Assembly: GCF_023094245.1 (NCBI RefSeq)
Contig: NZ_JALMEW010000001.1
Span: 736,757-800,756 of the forward strand
From: Halomonas getboli
GTDB taxonomy: Bacteria > Pseudomonadota > Gammaproteobacteria > Pseudomonadales > Halomonadaceae
Length of the DNA: 64,000 nucleotides
Reading direction: 5' to 3'
A program made the translations under genes and the position numbers. The notes beneath the pieces are model-generated. The model made no database searches and was not told the DNA's origin. It saw nothing but the letters and a program-made list of their open reading frames with translations. Below, in pieces: positions 36,009 to 45,057 of this stretch (position 1 is the stretch's first letter; each line of letters opens with the position of its first letter).

Positions 36009-37829
36009 TCAGCGATTCCGCTGGCGTGCCTCGATCTCGGCGCCGCGCTCGGGGTCGACCCACCAGGCGTCGAGGTCGAGATTGTACTCGGGGAACGGCT
36101 CCTTCCAGCCGAACTTGTCCCACAGCGCGATGCGGGTGCTGTCCAGGTGCCACTGCGGGATGACGTAGAAGCCCCAGCGCAGCACGCGGTCGAGGGCCCG
36201 GGCGGCGGTATCCAGCGCCTCGCGGGTGTCGGCGGCGATCAGATCGTCGACCAGGGCGTCGATCGCCGGGTCGGCCAGCCCGATCAGGTTGCGGCTCTGG
36301 GGCGCGTCGGCGTACTCGCTGCCCCAGAACTCGCGCTGCTCGTTGCCCGGATTGGCGGACTGCGGAAAGCCGCCCACCACCATGTCGAAGTCGAAGTCGC
36401 GCAGCCGGTTGAGATACTGATTGACGTCGACGATGCGGATGTCGCCCTTCACGCCGAGCCGCGAGAGGTTGCGCAGCAGCGGCTGCACCACGCGCTCGAA
36501 CTGGGTGTCGTAGAGCAGCACCTCGAGCGTCAACGGCCGGCCGGTCTCGGCGTTGACCAGGGTGCCGTCGTCGGTGTTTTCATAGCCGGCGTCGTGCAGC
36601 AGGCTCAGCGCCTTGCGCAGGCGGGCGCGCATGTCCCGCGGCTGCTCGATGGGCAGCGAGGCGTCGAACACGCGCTCGGGAAGCGCGTCGCGATACGGTT
36701 CAAGCAGGGAAAGCTCGGCGTCACTCGGCGGGCCCTCGGCGGCCATCTCGGAGTTCTCGAAGTAGCTGTGGGTGCGCTCATAGGCGCCGTAGAAGAGGTT
36801 CTGGTTGAGCCAGTCGAAGTCGAAGGCCAGATTCAGCGCCTCGCGCACCCTTACGTCCTGGAACTTGTCGCGGCGCAGGTTCATGACGTAGGCCTGCATG
36901 CCGGCGGGCTGGCCGTCGGGCACCTCGAGGCGAGTGACGAAGCCGTTTTCGGCGGCGGGGAAGTCGTAGGCGGTGGCCCAGTTGCGGGCGCTGGACTCGA
37001 TCCGCATGTCGAGGTTGCCGGCCTTGAAGGCCTCCAGCGCCACGGTCTGGTCGCGGTAGTAGTCATAGACCAGTCGGCCGATGTTATGGCGGCCGCGATT
37101 CACGGGCAGGTTGCGGCCCCAGTAGTCGTCGACGCGCTGATAGACGATGCGTCGGCCGGGGTCGACCTCGGCGATGCGGTACGGGCCGGAGCCGAGCAGG
37201 GAGTCACGGGTGGGGCGCTCGAAGTCGCGGCCTTCCCAGTAATGGGCCGGCAGGATCGGCAGCTGGCCGAGAATCAGCGGCAGTTCGCGGGACTCGCCGG
37301 CGGCGAGGTCGAAGTGCACGGTGTCTTCGTCGACCGCCCGCACGTCGCTGACGTCGGCATAGTAGGCGGCGTAGAACGGCTGGGCCTTCTCGGTGAGGGT
37401 CTCGAAGCTGAAGATCACGTCTTCCGCGGTGACCGGTTCGCCGTCGTGGAAGCGGGCATCCGGATCGAGGTCGAATTCGATCCACTGGCGGTCCGGGTCG
37501 AGGCGCACGCCCTCGGCCAGCAGGCCGTACATGGTGAAGGGCTCGTCGGGATTGGCCACCATCAGGGTGTCGAAGATGGCGCTCAGGCCAGCAGCCGGGG
37601 TGCCCTGGACGATGAACGGATTGGTGGAGTCGAAGCTGCCGTTGGCGCCGCGTGTCAGGGTGCCGCCCGTGGGGGCATCGGGATTGACGTAAGGGAAGTG
37701 GTCGAAGTTCGCCGGCAGTGCCGGGTCGCCGTAGAGCGCCAGGGCGTGGCGCGTGGGCACGTCAGCCGGATCCGCGGCCAGGGCGGGCGTCGCCCCCAGG
37801 GCCGCCGTCAGCAGCACGATCGATCGCAT
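36009..37829 (-). CDS. yejA: Oligopeptide/microcin C ABC transporter, periplasmic binding protein
   Basis: The 606-residue family 5 extracellular solute-binding protein has a signal peptide (MRSIVLLTAALGATPALA). Family blocks include HALALYGDPALPANFDHFPY, PDARFHDGEPVTAEDVIFSF and GSGPYRIAEVDPGRRIVYQR. It delivers peptides, including the heptapeptide-nucleotide microcin C in E. coli, to YejBEF. Length matches YejA (604). It is the first gene of the minus-strand operon, downstream of mltD on the same strand (41-base gap). Confidence 0.95.
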   Translation of the reverse strand: MRSIVLLTAALGATPALAADPADVPTRHALALYGDPALPANFDHFPYVNPDAPTGGTLTRGANGSFDSTNPFIVQGTPAAGLSAIFDTLMVANPDEPFTMYGLLAEGVRLDPDRQWIEFDLDPDARFHDGEPVTAEDVIFSFETLTEKAQPFYAAYYADVSDVRAVDEDTVHFDLAAGESRELPLILGQLPILPAHYWEGRDFERPTRDSLLGSGPYRIAEVDPGRRIVYQRVDDYWGRNLPVNRGRHNIGRLVYDYYRDQTVALEAFKAGNLDMRIESSARNWATAYDFPAAENGFVTRLEVPDGQPAGMQAYVMNLRRDKFQDVRVREALNLAFDFDWLNQNLFYGAYERTHSYFENSEMAAEGPPSDAELSLLEPYRDALPERVFDASLPIEQPRDMRARLRKALSLLHDAGYENTDDGTLVNAETGRPLTLEVLLYDTQFERVVQPLLRNLSRLGVKGDIRIVDVNQYLNRLRDFDFDMVVGGFPQSANPGNEQREFWGSEYADAPQSRNLIGLADPAIDALVDDLIAADTREALDTAARALDRVLRWGFYVIPQWHLDSTRIALWDKFGWKEPFPEYNLDLDAWWVDPERGAEIEARQRNR

Positions 37830-37870
37830 CGGTCAGCATCCTTGTACCAGAGCGGGGGCGAGGCCCCCTA

Positions 37871-39052
37871 TTATCTACCGGAAAGTGTCAGCTGCTGGCC
37901 GGGTTGTAAAGCGTTGGGGCTGTCGAGACCGTTCCAGCGGGCCAGGTCGGCGACCGCCACGGCGTGCTCGGAGGCGATGGCCGAGAGGGTGTCGCCGCGC
38001 TGCACGACGTGGACCTCTGAGCCGGCCGGCGTCGGTCGATCCAGGGCCGCCAGCAGCGGCTCGGCGCCCTCGGCGGGTACCAGCAGCTCGCGGACCTGCC
38101 CGGGGCGGGCGATGTCGCCACGCAGGCCCGGGTTGAGGGCGGCCAGCTGGCCGGTCGGCACGCCGGCCAGCCTGGCCGCCTCGCCGAGGCGCACGGTGCG
38201 GGTCACCGGCACGCGCTCGAAGGCTGGGGAGCCCTCGATCTCGGGCAGCGTGACGCCGTAGCGCTCTGGATCGCCGATGATGGCGGAGATCGCCAGCAGC
38301 TTGGGGATGTAGTCCATGGTCTCCCGGGGGAGGTCGAGATCCCAGTAGCTGCCGCGATGGCCCCTGGCCAGGGCGCGGCGCTTGGCGCGATTCACGGTGC
38401 CGGCGCCGGCATTGTAGGCGGCCAGCGACAGCTCGATGTCACCCTGGTACCACTGCTTGGCCTGGTACTCGATGTAGTCCAGCGCAGCGTCGGTCGAGCG
38501 CACCACGTCGAGGCGGCCGTCCCAGCTGCGCGAGCGGTTGAGCCCCAGGGCGTCGCCGGTACGCGGCATGATCTGCCACAGGCCGGCGGCGCCGAAGTGG
38601 CTGCGGGCCGTGGGGTCGAAGGAGCTTTCGACGAAGGGCACCAGCGCCAGCTCGCCGGGCAGGCCGCGTTCCTCGACGCGTTCGAGGATCCAGGCCAGCC
38701 AGGGCCGGGCGCGCTCGGCGATCTCGGCGACGTTGTGCGGCTTGGCGCTGTATTCGTCGATCCAGTGCTGGACGCGGGCCTGGCCGGCGCCGTGCTGCCA
38801 TTGGCCCTGCCACTGGAAGGACTCGCGCAGGCGCGACCAGGCATCGGCCGGCTGCAGCTGCAGATGGCTCCAGAAGGTGCGGCGGCCGGCCGGCTCGCCG
38901 CGATGGACCGGGGCGAAGCTCGGCGTATCGGCGCCCAGCTGCCCGGCGGGCAGGGTCGAGGCCTTGGAGTAGGCGCCGGCGATCAGGGCGCCGGTCATGG
39001 CGATCGTGCTGGCGAATCCGAGGAGTCGTCGGCGCGATGTGTGATAGGTCAT
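37871..39052 (-). CDS. mltD: Membrane-bound lytic murein transglycosylase D-like, with LysM
   Basis: The 393-residue product has an N-terminal hydrophobic segment (LLGFASTIAMTGALIAGAY) that lacks a clear lipobox. A family 1 lytic transglycosylase domain follows with ALVPFVESSFDPTARS (catalytic Glu), GAAGLWQIMPRTG and LAAYNAGAGTVNRA. One C-terminal LysM motif (VHVVQRGDTLSAIASEHAV) ends the protein. It cleaves peptidoglycan glycan strands. E. coli MltD has 452 residues and two LysM repeats, so this is a shorter form. The adjacent gloB on the same strand repeats the E. coli mltD-gloB order. Confidence 0.9.
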   Translation of the reverse strand: MTYHTSRRRLLGFASTIAMTGALIAGAYSKASTLPAGQLGADTPSFAPVHRGEPAGRRTFWSHLQLQPADAWSRLRESFQWQGQWQHGAGQARVQHWIDEYSAKPHNVAEIAERARPWLAWILERVEERGLPGELALVPFVESSFDPTARSHFGAAGLWQIMPRTGDALGLNRSRSWDGRLDVVRSTDAALDYIEYQAKQWYQGDIELSLAAYNAGAGTVNRAKRRALARGHRGSYWDLDLPRETMDYIPKLLAISAIIGDPERYGVTLPEIEGSPAFERVPVTRTVRLGEAARLAGVPTGQLAALNPGLRGDIARPGQVRELLVPAEGAEPLLAALDRPTPAGSEVHVVQRGDTLSAIASEHAVAVADLARWNGLDSPNALQPGQQLTLSGR

Positions 39053-39119
39053 GCAGGGGCCTCCGGGGCGGGCGTTGCCGGCCGTGACATGGCAGGCAAC
39101 GCGAGTTGCCGGGTGGGTC

Positions 39120-39887
39120 TCAGAAGTCGTCTTTCCAGGCGCGCAGGGTGGCGAAGGTCGTCACCGTGTCGGTGGTGTCGCCATGCGAGGCGGCCGCGCG
39201 GCGCACGCCGGCGTCGTCGCAGCGCAGGAAAGGGTTGATGCGCCGTTCCCGCCCGAGGGTGCTGGGCAGGGTGGGGCGCTCGAGCTCCCGGGCCCGCCGG
39301 CACTCCTGCTCGGCGGCGTCGATATCGGGGTTGTCGGGGTCGGCGGCCTTGGCGAAGGCGAGGTTCGCCAGGGTGTATTCATGGGCCGCGAACACCAGAG
39401 TGTCCTCGGGCAGCGCTGTGAGGCGTGCCAGCGAGGCGTGCATCTGTTCCGGGGTTCCTTCGAACAGACGTCCACAGCCGGCACTGAACAGGGTGTCGCC
39501 GCAGAACAGCAGCGGCGGTATGCCGGCGGTGAAGAAGGCGATGTGATCCAGGGTATGGCCTGGGACCTCGATGACTTCGAACAGGCGCCCGATCACACGC
39601 ACCTCGTCGCCGGCGCCGACACGCTCGTCGATGCCGTCGATGCCGGGATTGTGCGGACCGATCACTCGCGGCGCATAGCGCTGGATCAGCTCGGGCAGGC
39701 CACCGACGTGATCCGGATGATGGTGGGTGACGAGAATGCTGCCGAGGGTCAGGCCCTCGCGCTCCAGGGTCTCGATCACCGGAGTCGCATCGCCGGGATC
39801 CACCACACAGACCTCGGGGCTCGTGTCCTGCCGCAGCATCCAGATATAGTTGTCGCGAAAGGCGGGGATCGGTGTCACGCTCAACAT
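39120..39887 (-). CDS. gloB: Hydroxyacylglutathione hydrolase (glyoxalase II)
   Basis: The enzyme hydrolyses S-lactoylglutathione in methylglyoxal detoxification. The 255-residue metallo-beta-lactamase-fold product has the binuclear metal motif VTHHHPDHVGG, DNYIWML at the N-terminus, VIEVPGHTLDHIAF, LFCGDTLFSAGCGRLFEG and AAHEYTLANLAFA. Length matches E. coli GloB (251). It is divergent from the methyltransferase gene (101-base gap). Confidence 0.96.
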   Translation of the reverse strand: MLSVTPIPAFRDNYIWMLRQDTSPEVCVVDPGDATPVIETLEREGLTLGSILVTHHHPDHVGGLPELIQRYAPRVIGPHNPGIDGIDERVGAGDEVRVIGRLFEVIEVPGHTLDHIAFFTAGIPPLLFCGDTLFSAGCGRLFEGTPEQMHASLARLTALPEDTLVFAAHEYTLANLAFAKAADPDNPDIDAAEQECRRARELERPTLPSTLGRERRINPFLRCDDAGVRRAAASHGDTTDTVTTFATLRAWKDDF

Positions 39888-39988
39888 GGGCTCAGGGGTC
39901 CTCGCGCCTTGGCCTGGGATCGTCCGAGCCGTGGGCGCCTTGAATCGAGTCTTTGCAAAATCGAGTACTCTGGAGAGATCAACGGATC

Positions 39989-40756
39989 ATGTCAAATTCG
40001 CAGGATGCGATGCACATGGCGCGGCGGGTGCGCGAAGGGCGCCGCTACTGGGCGGGCGCCGCCGGGCAGGGCGTGTGGCAGGCCCAGCGCGCCTGCCTGG
40101 GGCCGCTCTGCGAGCGCTGGTTCGGTCCCCACGGGCTGGAGCTGGGTCTGGCATCGGGCCTGGCCGACATGTGTCCGGTGCGCCACGCGCTGCGCTGGGC
40201 GCCGACCCGGGAACTGGCCTCCGACGACGCCACCCTGGTATGTCCCCTGGATGCCCTGCCGCTGCCCGACGGCTGCCTGAGCCTGGTGGTGGTGCATCAC
40301 CTGCTCGAGATCGCCCCCGATCCGCACCACCTGTTGCAGGAGGCGGCCCGGGTGACCGCCGATGACGGCCACCTGATCCTGTTCGGCTGGCACCCGTTCG
40401 GCCCCAGCGGCTGGCGACGCTGCTTGCCGGGGCGGCGTCGCGAGCTGCCCGGTTGCGGTCGCTGGCGCACCCCCGGGCGGCTTGCCGACTGGCTGGCGTT
40501 TGTCGACTTCGAGGCCCAGCGGGTAGACTACTGCGGCTTTCGCCTGCCCGGCGGCCTGGCCCGCAACGCCCGGCTGGAGACCTTCGGGCGCCGGCACAAC
40601 CTGCCGCTGGGCGACAGCTACATGATTCATGCGCGGCGCCGGTCGCAGCTGGTCCAGCCTGGGCGCGGCCGGGTGGTCTTTCCGACGCCGCTGGCCGGCT
40701 CGGCGCTGGGCAACGTGTCCGGCCGGTCCGCCACCGACGAAGGTAATCAAGGGTGA
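39989..40756 (+). CDS. SAM-dependent methyltransferase (YafS-like)
   Basis: The 255-residue product is a class I methyltransferase of the YafS type. Acidic-loop and post-loop elements are [20 protein letters not shown] and [20 protein letters not shown]. The SAM-binding Gly motif is weak ([11 protein letters not shown]). It stands between gloB and rnhA exactly as yafS does in E. coli. The methyl acceptor is unknown. The stop overlaps the rnhA GTG by four bases. Confidence 0.82.
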   Translation: MSNSQDAMHMARRVREGRRYWAGAAGQGVWQAQRACLGPLCERWFGPHGLELGLASGLADMCPVRHALRWAPTRELASDDATLVCPLDALPLPDGCLSLVVVHHLLEIAPDPHHLLQEAARVTADDGHLILFGWHPFGPSGWRRCLPGRRRELPGCGRWRTPGRLADWLAFVDFEAQRVDYCGFRLPGGLARNARLETFGRRHNLPLGDSYMIHARRRSQLVQPGRGRVVFPTPLAGSALGNVSGRSATDEGNQG

Positions 40757-41223
40757 CAGACCAACCACCGTCCGGGGCGTTGCCCGACGTGACGATCTAT
40801 ACCGACGGCGCCTGCCGCGGGAATCCCGGCCCCGGCGGCTGGGGTGCGCTTCTGTGCAGCGGCCCCCACGAGAAGCCGCTCAAGGGCGCCGAGCCGAAGA
40901 CCACCAACAACCGCATGGAGCTGATGGCCGCCATCATGGCGCTGAAGGCGCTGACCCGGCCGTGTCGCGTCGAGCTGTGGACCGACTCCGAATACCTGCG
41001 TCGCGGCATCACCGAGTGGATCCACGGCTGGATCAAGCGCGGCTGGAAGACCGCTTCCAAACAGCCGGTCAAGAACGCCGAGCTGTGGCGCGCACTCCAC
41101 GAGGAAGCGCAGCGACACCGCGTCGAGTGGCACTGGGTCAAGGGCCACAGCGGCCACCCCGGCAACGAGCGCGCTGACAGCCTGGCCAACCAGGCCATCG
41201 ACGAGATGCAGGCCAAGGCCTGA
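40753..41223 (+). CDS. rnhA: Ribonuclease HI
   Basis: RNase HI degrades the RNA of RNA-DNA hybrids. The 156-residue product (E. coli 155) has the four acidic catalytic residues in [26 protein letters not shown] and NERADSLA, and the [11 protein letters not shown] loop. The start is GTG within a GTGA overlap with the methyltransferase gene; an extra N-terminal stretch of about 10 residues precedes the first strand. It is followed by dnaQ 41 bases later, the standard gammaproteobacterial pair. Confidence 0.97.
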   Translation: MTDQPPSGALPDVTIYTDGACRGNPGPGGWGALLCSGPHEKPLKGAEPKTTNNRMELMAAIMALKALTRPCRVELWTDSEYLRRGITEWIHGWIKRGWKTASKQPVKNAELWRALHEEAQRHRVEWHWVKGHSGHPGNERADSLANQAIDEMQAKA

Positions 41224-41264
41224 TGCTCGCCCCTATAACGTCGATCACCCACAGGTAACGTCCC

Positions 41265-42023
41265 ATGCGCCAGATCATCCTGGATACCGAGACCACCGGC
41301 ATCGACCCCCGCGACGGCCATCGCCTGATCGAGATCGGCGCCGTGGAGATGGTCAATCGCCGGCTGACAGGCAATACCTATCACCAGTTCATCAACCCGC
41401 AGCGCAGCATCGACGCCGAGGCGGTGGCGGTACACGGCATCACCGACGAGCGGGTCGCCGACGAGCCGCTGTTCGCCGAGATCGCCGACGACTTCTGGGC
41501 CTTCATCGAGGGCGCGGAGCTGGTGATCCACAACGCGCCCTTCGACGTGGGCTTCATCGACCACGAAATCGGCATGCTGAACCAGGCCCGCGGCGAGCCG
41601 CGCCTGGGGCCGGTGGCCGATCACTGCCGCATCCTCGACACCCTGCAGATGGCGCGGGAAAAGCACCCCGGCCAGCGCAACAACCTCGATGCGCTGTGCA
41701 AGCGCTACGACATCGAGAACGGCCACCGGGTACTGCACGGCGCCCTGCTGGACGCCGAGATCCTGGCCGACGTCTACCTGGCGATGACCGGCGGCCAGAC
41801 TGCGCTGTCGCTGGACGCCAATGCCGGTGACGGCGACGAGTCCGCGGCCGGCGGCGGGCTGAATATCCGTCGCGTGTCGCTCACGCCGGGCAGCCTGACG
41901 GTCCAGGCGCCGGACGAGGCCGAATGGCAGGCCCATCGCGACAAGCTGGCGACCGTGCGTCAGGCCGGCGGCGAGTGCCGCTGGGACACCCTGGAGGGCT
42001 GGCCCGGGCGTGAGGCGAACTGA
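41265..42023 (+). CDS. dnaQ: DNA polymerase III epsilon subunit (3'-5' proofreading exonuclease)
   Basis: The 252-residue product (E. coli 243) has the three exonuclease motifs: ILDTETTGIDPRDGHRLIEI (Exo I), HNAPFDVGFIDHE (Exo II) and HGALLDAEILADVYL (Exo III). The Gln-rich C-terminal clamp-binding and polymerase-alpha-binding tail is represented by sequence after ALSLDANAGD. ACAGGTAACGTCCC precedes the ATG. The stop overlaps the nudC start by one base. Confidence 0.96.
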   Translation: MRQIILDTETTGIDPRDGHRLIEIGAVEMVNRRLTGNTYHQFINPQRSIDAEAVAVHGITDERVADEPLFAEIADDFWAFIEGAELVIHNAPFDVGFIDHEIGMLNQARGEPRLGPVADHCRILDTLQMAREKHPGQRNNLDALCKRYDIENGHRVLHGALLDAEILADVYLAMTGGQTALSLDANAGDGDESAAGGGLNIRRVSLTPGSLTVQAPDEAEWQAHRDKLATVRQAGGECRWDTLEGWPGREAN

Positions 42024-42793
42024 TGCTGCGTCGTGAGCTGCCCCATGAGGAAACCGCCGGGCAGGTGATTCGCCTGGCCCGCGGGCGCATCGCGCCGGGC
42101 CCGGACGGGAGGCCGCTGCAGCCCTGGCAGCCCTGGACGCCGGCCATGCAGCCGATGTGCTGGTGGCACGACGCACCGGTGGCGCTGTCGGTGGAAGACG
42201 CGCCCGGCGACGACTGGATCGAGGGGCGCGAGTGGCTGGCGCGGCTGCCGGAGTCCTGGTTCGCGCTGCTCTCCACCGCGCTGCAGGTCGGCGCCTGGCT
42301 GCGTCACCACCGTTTCTGCGGCAGCTGCGGCGCGCCGGCCTCGCGGCTCGACCACGAGTTCGCCATGCACTGCGAGCGCTGCGGCCATCGCAACTATCCG
42401 CGCATCTCGCCGTGCATCATCACCCTGGTGACCCACGGCGAGTCGCTGCTGCTGGCGCGCAGCCCGCGCTTCCCGCCGGGGCGCTACTCGACGCTGGCGG
42501 GCTTCATCGAGCCGGGCGAATCCGCCGAGGAGGCGGTGCGCCGCGAGGTGTTCGAGGAGGTGGGGCTGACCGTGGGGCGGCTGCGCTACTTCCAGAGCCA
42601 GGCCTGGCCCTTCCCGCACTCGCTGATGCTCGGCTACTTCGCCGAGGCGGCCAGCCGGCGCATTCGCATCGACGGTCACGAGATCAGCGATGCCGCCTGG
42701 TTCTCGCCGCGCCGGCTGCCCCAGCTGCCGCCGCCGTATTCGATCTCGCGGGCGCTGATCGAGACGCACCTGGCCGAGGTCGGCGCCAGATAG
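42023..42793 (+). CDS. nudC: NAD-capped RNA / NADH pyrophosphatase
   Basis: The 256-residue Nudix hydrolase removes NAD caps from RNA and cleaves NADH. The zinc ribbon CGSCG...CERCG is at about residues 98-116, the Nudix box GFIEPGESAEEAVRREVFEEVG follows, and the SQAWPFPHSLMLG block is the NudC signature. Length fits E. coli NudC (257). The start overlaps the dnaQ stop (TGATG), so translation may be coupled. Confidence 0.95.
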   Translation: MLRRELPHEETAGQVIRLARGRIAPGPDGRPLQPWQPWTPAMQPMCWWHDAPVALSVEDAPGDDWIEGREWLARLPESWFALLSTALQVGAWLRHHRFCGSCGAPASRLDHEFAMHCERCGHRNYPRISPCIITLVTHGESLLLARSPRFPPGRYSTLAGFIEPGESAEEAVRREVFEEVGLTVGRLRYFQSQAWPFPHSLMLGYFAEAASRRIRIDGHEISDAAWFSPRRLPQLPPPYSISRALIETHLAEVGAR

Positions 42794-42795
42794 GT

Positions 42796-42836
42796 CACTT
42801 GGGGCACTTGGGGAGCTGCTTGGGAAGTCACTTGGG
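42796..42836. repeat. Degenerate CACTTGGGG short repeats after nudC
   Basis: CACTTGGGG occurs twice in tandem (42796-42804, 42805-42813), then CTTGGG and CACTTGGG again by 42836, with TTGG soon after. It looks like a decayed microsatellite sharing the CTTGG core with the array at position 1. Confidence 0.6.
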
Positions 42837-42868
42837 ATGTCGGTTGGAATACCGATCGTCAGGGCGAA

Positions 42869-43183
42869 TCAGCCGCGGCGGGGAAACAGGCTGCCGAGCT
42901 TGGTGGCCAGCATGACGTTGCCGGTGGCCTTGAGCCGGCCGCTCATCACGGCGCTCATGCCGCTGATCTCGCCGCTCATCACGCCCCTGAGGGTCTCGCT
43001 GCTGAGGCTGAGGCTGACCGACGGCTCCTCGTGAACGCCTTCCCGCACGTCCAGCTCGCCGTCGCGGACGATCAGGTGATAGTCCCCCTTGTCGCTGAAG
43101 TGGAACTGGAACACCTCGTCCATGCCGCGGGCGGCCTCGGGGTCGAAGCGGGCGTGGAGCTTGTCGAGGGTGCTGTCGGGCAT
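42869..43183 (-). CDS. SCP2 sterol-binding-domain protein
   Basis: The 104-residue cytoplasmic product is a stand-alone SCP2 domain: VFQFHFSDKGDYHLIVRDGEL, DVREGVHEEPSVSLSLSSETL and MSGEISGMSAVMSGRLKATG match the family, which binds hydrophobic ligands in a tunnel. The bacterial ligand is unknown. A good ribosome site (GGAGACCCCCG region) precedes the minus-strand ATG. It is convergent with nudC. Confidence 0.88.
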   Translation of the reverse strand: MPDSTLDKLHARFDPEAARGMDEVFQFHFSDKGDYHLIVRDGELDVREGVHEEPSVSLSLSSETLRGVMSGEISGMSAVMSGRLKATGNVMLATKLGSLFPRRG

Positions 43184-43363
43184 CGGGGGTCTCCGGAGAC
43201 GTGAAAGATCGACCCGCGAGATTAGGGAAAAGCGCCGGTGCCATCAAGTCGGCCGGCTTGTCGTGGCCTTCGCCGCTGGGCAGGATGAAGGCCTGCCCGG
43301 CGACGATCGACGCCACGACGGTTTGACACCTCGAAGGAGAGACACGGTGGAAGGAGAGACGCG

Positions 43364-44404
43364 GTGAACGAGTGGCTGACGGATTTCGGCATGTTCTTGG
43401 CCCAGCTGGTGGCGGTGGTGGTCATCGTGACCCTGGGCGTGGTGATGGTGATGCGCGCACGCGGCGGCGAGGGCGAAAAGGTCCGGCTGCGGATCGAGGA
43501 GCTCAACGGCCACCGTCGTCGGCGCAGGCGCCGGCTGCAGCTGGCCGCCAGCGAGCCCGGGACGCGCAAGCGGCTGCAGAAGGCGTTTCGGCGCGACGAC
43601 AAGGCGCGCGGCAAGCGCAAGGACGATGAGGAGGCCGAAGCCGCCGGCACGGTCTGGGTGCTGGACTTCCACGGCGACCTGAAAGCCAGCGCCACCGGGC
43701 GCTTCGCCGAGGAGGTCTCGGCGGTGCTGGACGTGGCCGGCGAGAAGGACGAGGTGGTGGTGCGCCTGGAGTCGCCGGGCGGGCTGGTGCACGCCTACGG
43801 CCACGCCGCCGCCGAACTCGACCGCCTGCGCCAGGCGGGGCTATCCACCACGGTGTGCGTCGACAAGGTGGCGGCCAGCGGTGGCTATCTGATGGCCTGC
43901 TGCGCCGACCGGCTGCGGGTCGCGCCCTTCGCGGTGCTGGGCTCGATCGGCGTGGTCGCCCAGGTGCCCAACCTGCATCGGCTGCTCAAGCGGCACGACG
44001 TCGACGTGGAGGTGCTGACCGCGGGTCGCTACAAGCGCACCCTGACGGTGTTCGGCGAGAACACCGAGGAAGGGCGCGAGAAATTCCTGGAAGATCTCGA
44101 AAACGTACACGGGCTGTTCAAGCATTACGTGGCCGAGCGTCGCCCGGGCCTGGACATCGAGGCGGTGGCCACCGGCGAGAGCTGGTACGGTCAGCAGGCG
44201 CTGTCCCGCGGGCTGGCCGACGAGATCGGCACCAGCGAGGCCTATCTCGTCGAGCGTATGGGCGAGGCCCGGGTGGTGTCGTTGCGCCTGGAGCGACGCC
44301 AGTCTTTGCCGGAGCGCCTGGGGATGTCGGTCTCGCACGGCGTGGAACGCGGTGTCGAACGCGTCGTCGAGAGTCTGGAGGCGCGCGGCTGGCAGAAGCG
44401 CTGA
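43364..44404 (+). CDS. sohB: Inner-membrane peptidase of the S49 family
   Basis: The 346-residue product has one N-terminal membrane segment (FLAQLVAVVVIVTLGVVMVM), a basic cytoplasmic stretch, and the S49 protease domain. The catalytic Ser is in KVAASGGYLMACCADRL and the Lys in AGRYKRTLTVFGENTEEG. RLESPGGLVHAYGHAA is the substrate-groove block. Length equals E. coli SohB (349), distinguishing it from the larger SppA. Two ribosome-like AAGGAGAGAC sites precede the start; the initiation codon is the GTG at 43364. Confidence 0.93.
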   Translation: MNEWLTDFGMFLAQLVAVVVIVTLGVVMVMRARGGEGEKVRLRIEELNGHRRRRRRRLQLAASEPGTRKRLQKAFRRDDKARGKRKDDEEAEAAGTVWVLDFHGDLKASATGRFAEEVSAVLDVAGEKDEVVVRLESPGGLVHAYGHAAAELDRLRQAGLSTTVCVDKVAASGGYLMACCADRLRVAPFAVLGSIGVVAQVPNLHRLLKRHDVDVEVLTAGRYKRTLTVFGENTEEGREKFLEDLENVHGLFKHYVAERRPGLDIEAVATGESWYGQQALSRGLADEIGTSEAYLVERMGEARVVSLRLERRQSLPERLGMSVSHGVERGVERVVESLEARGWQKR

Positions 44405-44418
44405 GCCGCGCGGCTCGG

Positions 44419-44736
44419 TTAGAGCGCCATCCGGGCGAGGGCCGCGAGCAGGGTCCTCGCTCTGTCGCCGTTGAGCGAATAGTAGATGGTCTGCGAGGCG
44501 CGGCGGGTGCTGACGAGGTGCTCGCGCCGCAGGATGGCGAGGTGCTGCGACAGGGCGGACTGGCTCAGTGCCAGCTGCTGGTTGAGCTCGGTGACCGACA
44601 GCTCCTGGCCGTCCAGCAGGCACAGGATGCGCAGTCGGTTGTCGTTGGCCATCGCCTTGAGCAGGGCGCTGGCGCGGTCGATGACGCCATCTCCGCCCTC
44701 TAGCAGGCTCGCCGCCTGGCCTTCGGTAGTGCTCAT
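44419..44736 (-). CDS. ArsR-family transcriptional regulator
   Basis: The 105-residue winged-helix repressor has the ArsR layout: AMANDNRLRILCLLDGQ, then the recognition helix LSQSALSQHLAILRREHLV and a wing. The only cysteine is Cys39 in RILCLL. ArsR metal site ELCVCDL is absent; Cys39 aligns with the first redox cysteine of BigR/SqrR-type persulphide sensors, but their second one is missing. The inducer is therefore unknown. It is divergent from prpE, with a 321-base AT-richer region between. Confidence 0.88.
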   Translation of the reverse strand: MSTTEGQAASLLEGGDGVIDRASALLKAMANDNRLRILCLLDGQELSVTELNQQLALSQSALSQHLAILRREHLVSTRRASQTIYYSLNGDRARTLLAALARMAL

Positions 44737-44929
44737 GGTGTGTCACCCCTCGTGCTGTCTGTCAGGGGGCAGTCGGTGCCCCTTCCTTGCCGCTGGCAAG
44801 CCCCCGGGGTTCGTCGTGGGGCGCCGTGCCATCGTGTACGGCACTGCCCGCCTTTTCTGATTCAGTCATTACTCAATAATAGTTCAGTGTGGCGATCCCC
44901 ACGGGCATGGCGGCCACTTTCTGTGGTTT

Positions 44930-44939
44930 TTGTCGACAA
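44930..44939. promoter_or_regulatory. Palindrome TTGTCGACAA upstream of prpE
   Basis: A perfect 10-bp palindrome lies 119 bases before the prpE ATG, in the 321-base gap between the ArsR gene and prpE. It has the form of a GntR-type operator, and similar palindromes are proposed for the propionate regulator PrpR. A second palindrome, ACAATTGT, lies close to the start. No gene is seen in this gap. Confidence 0.45.
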
Positions 44940-45057
44940 CGTGGCGCGGTGCGTGGTCCATTTGTCGAAGATTCACCCTTCGTATGAGGTTTTTGGCGTT
45001 TCCCTGTTCTAGGGTGTCAACAATTGTGGCGATATCCATTGAACAGGCAGGCGTCCC

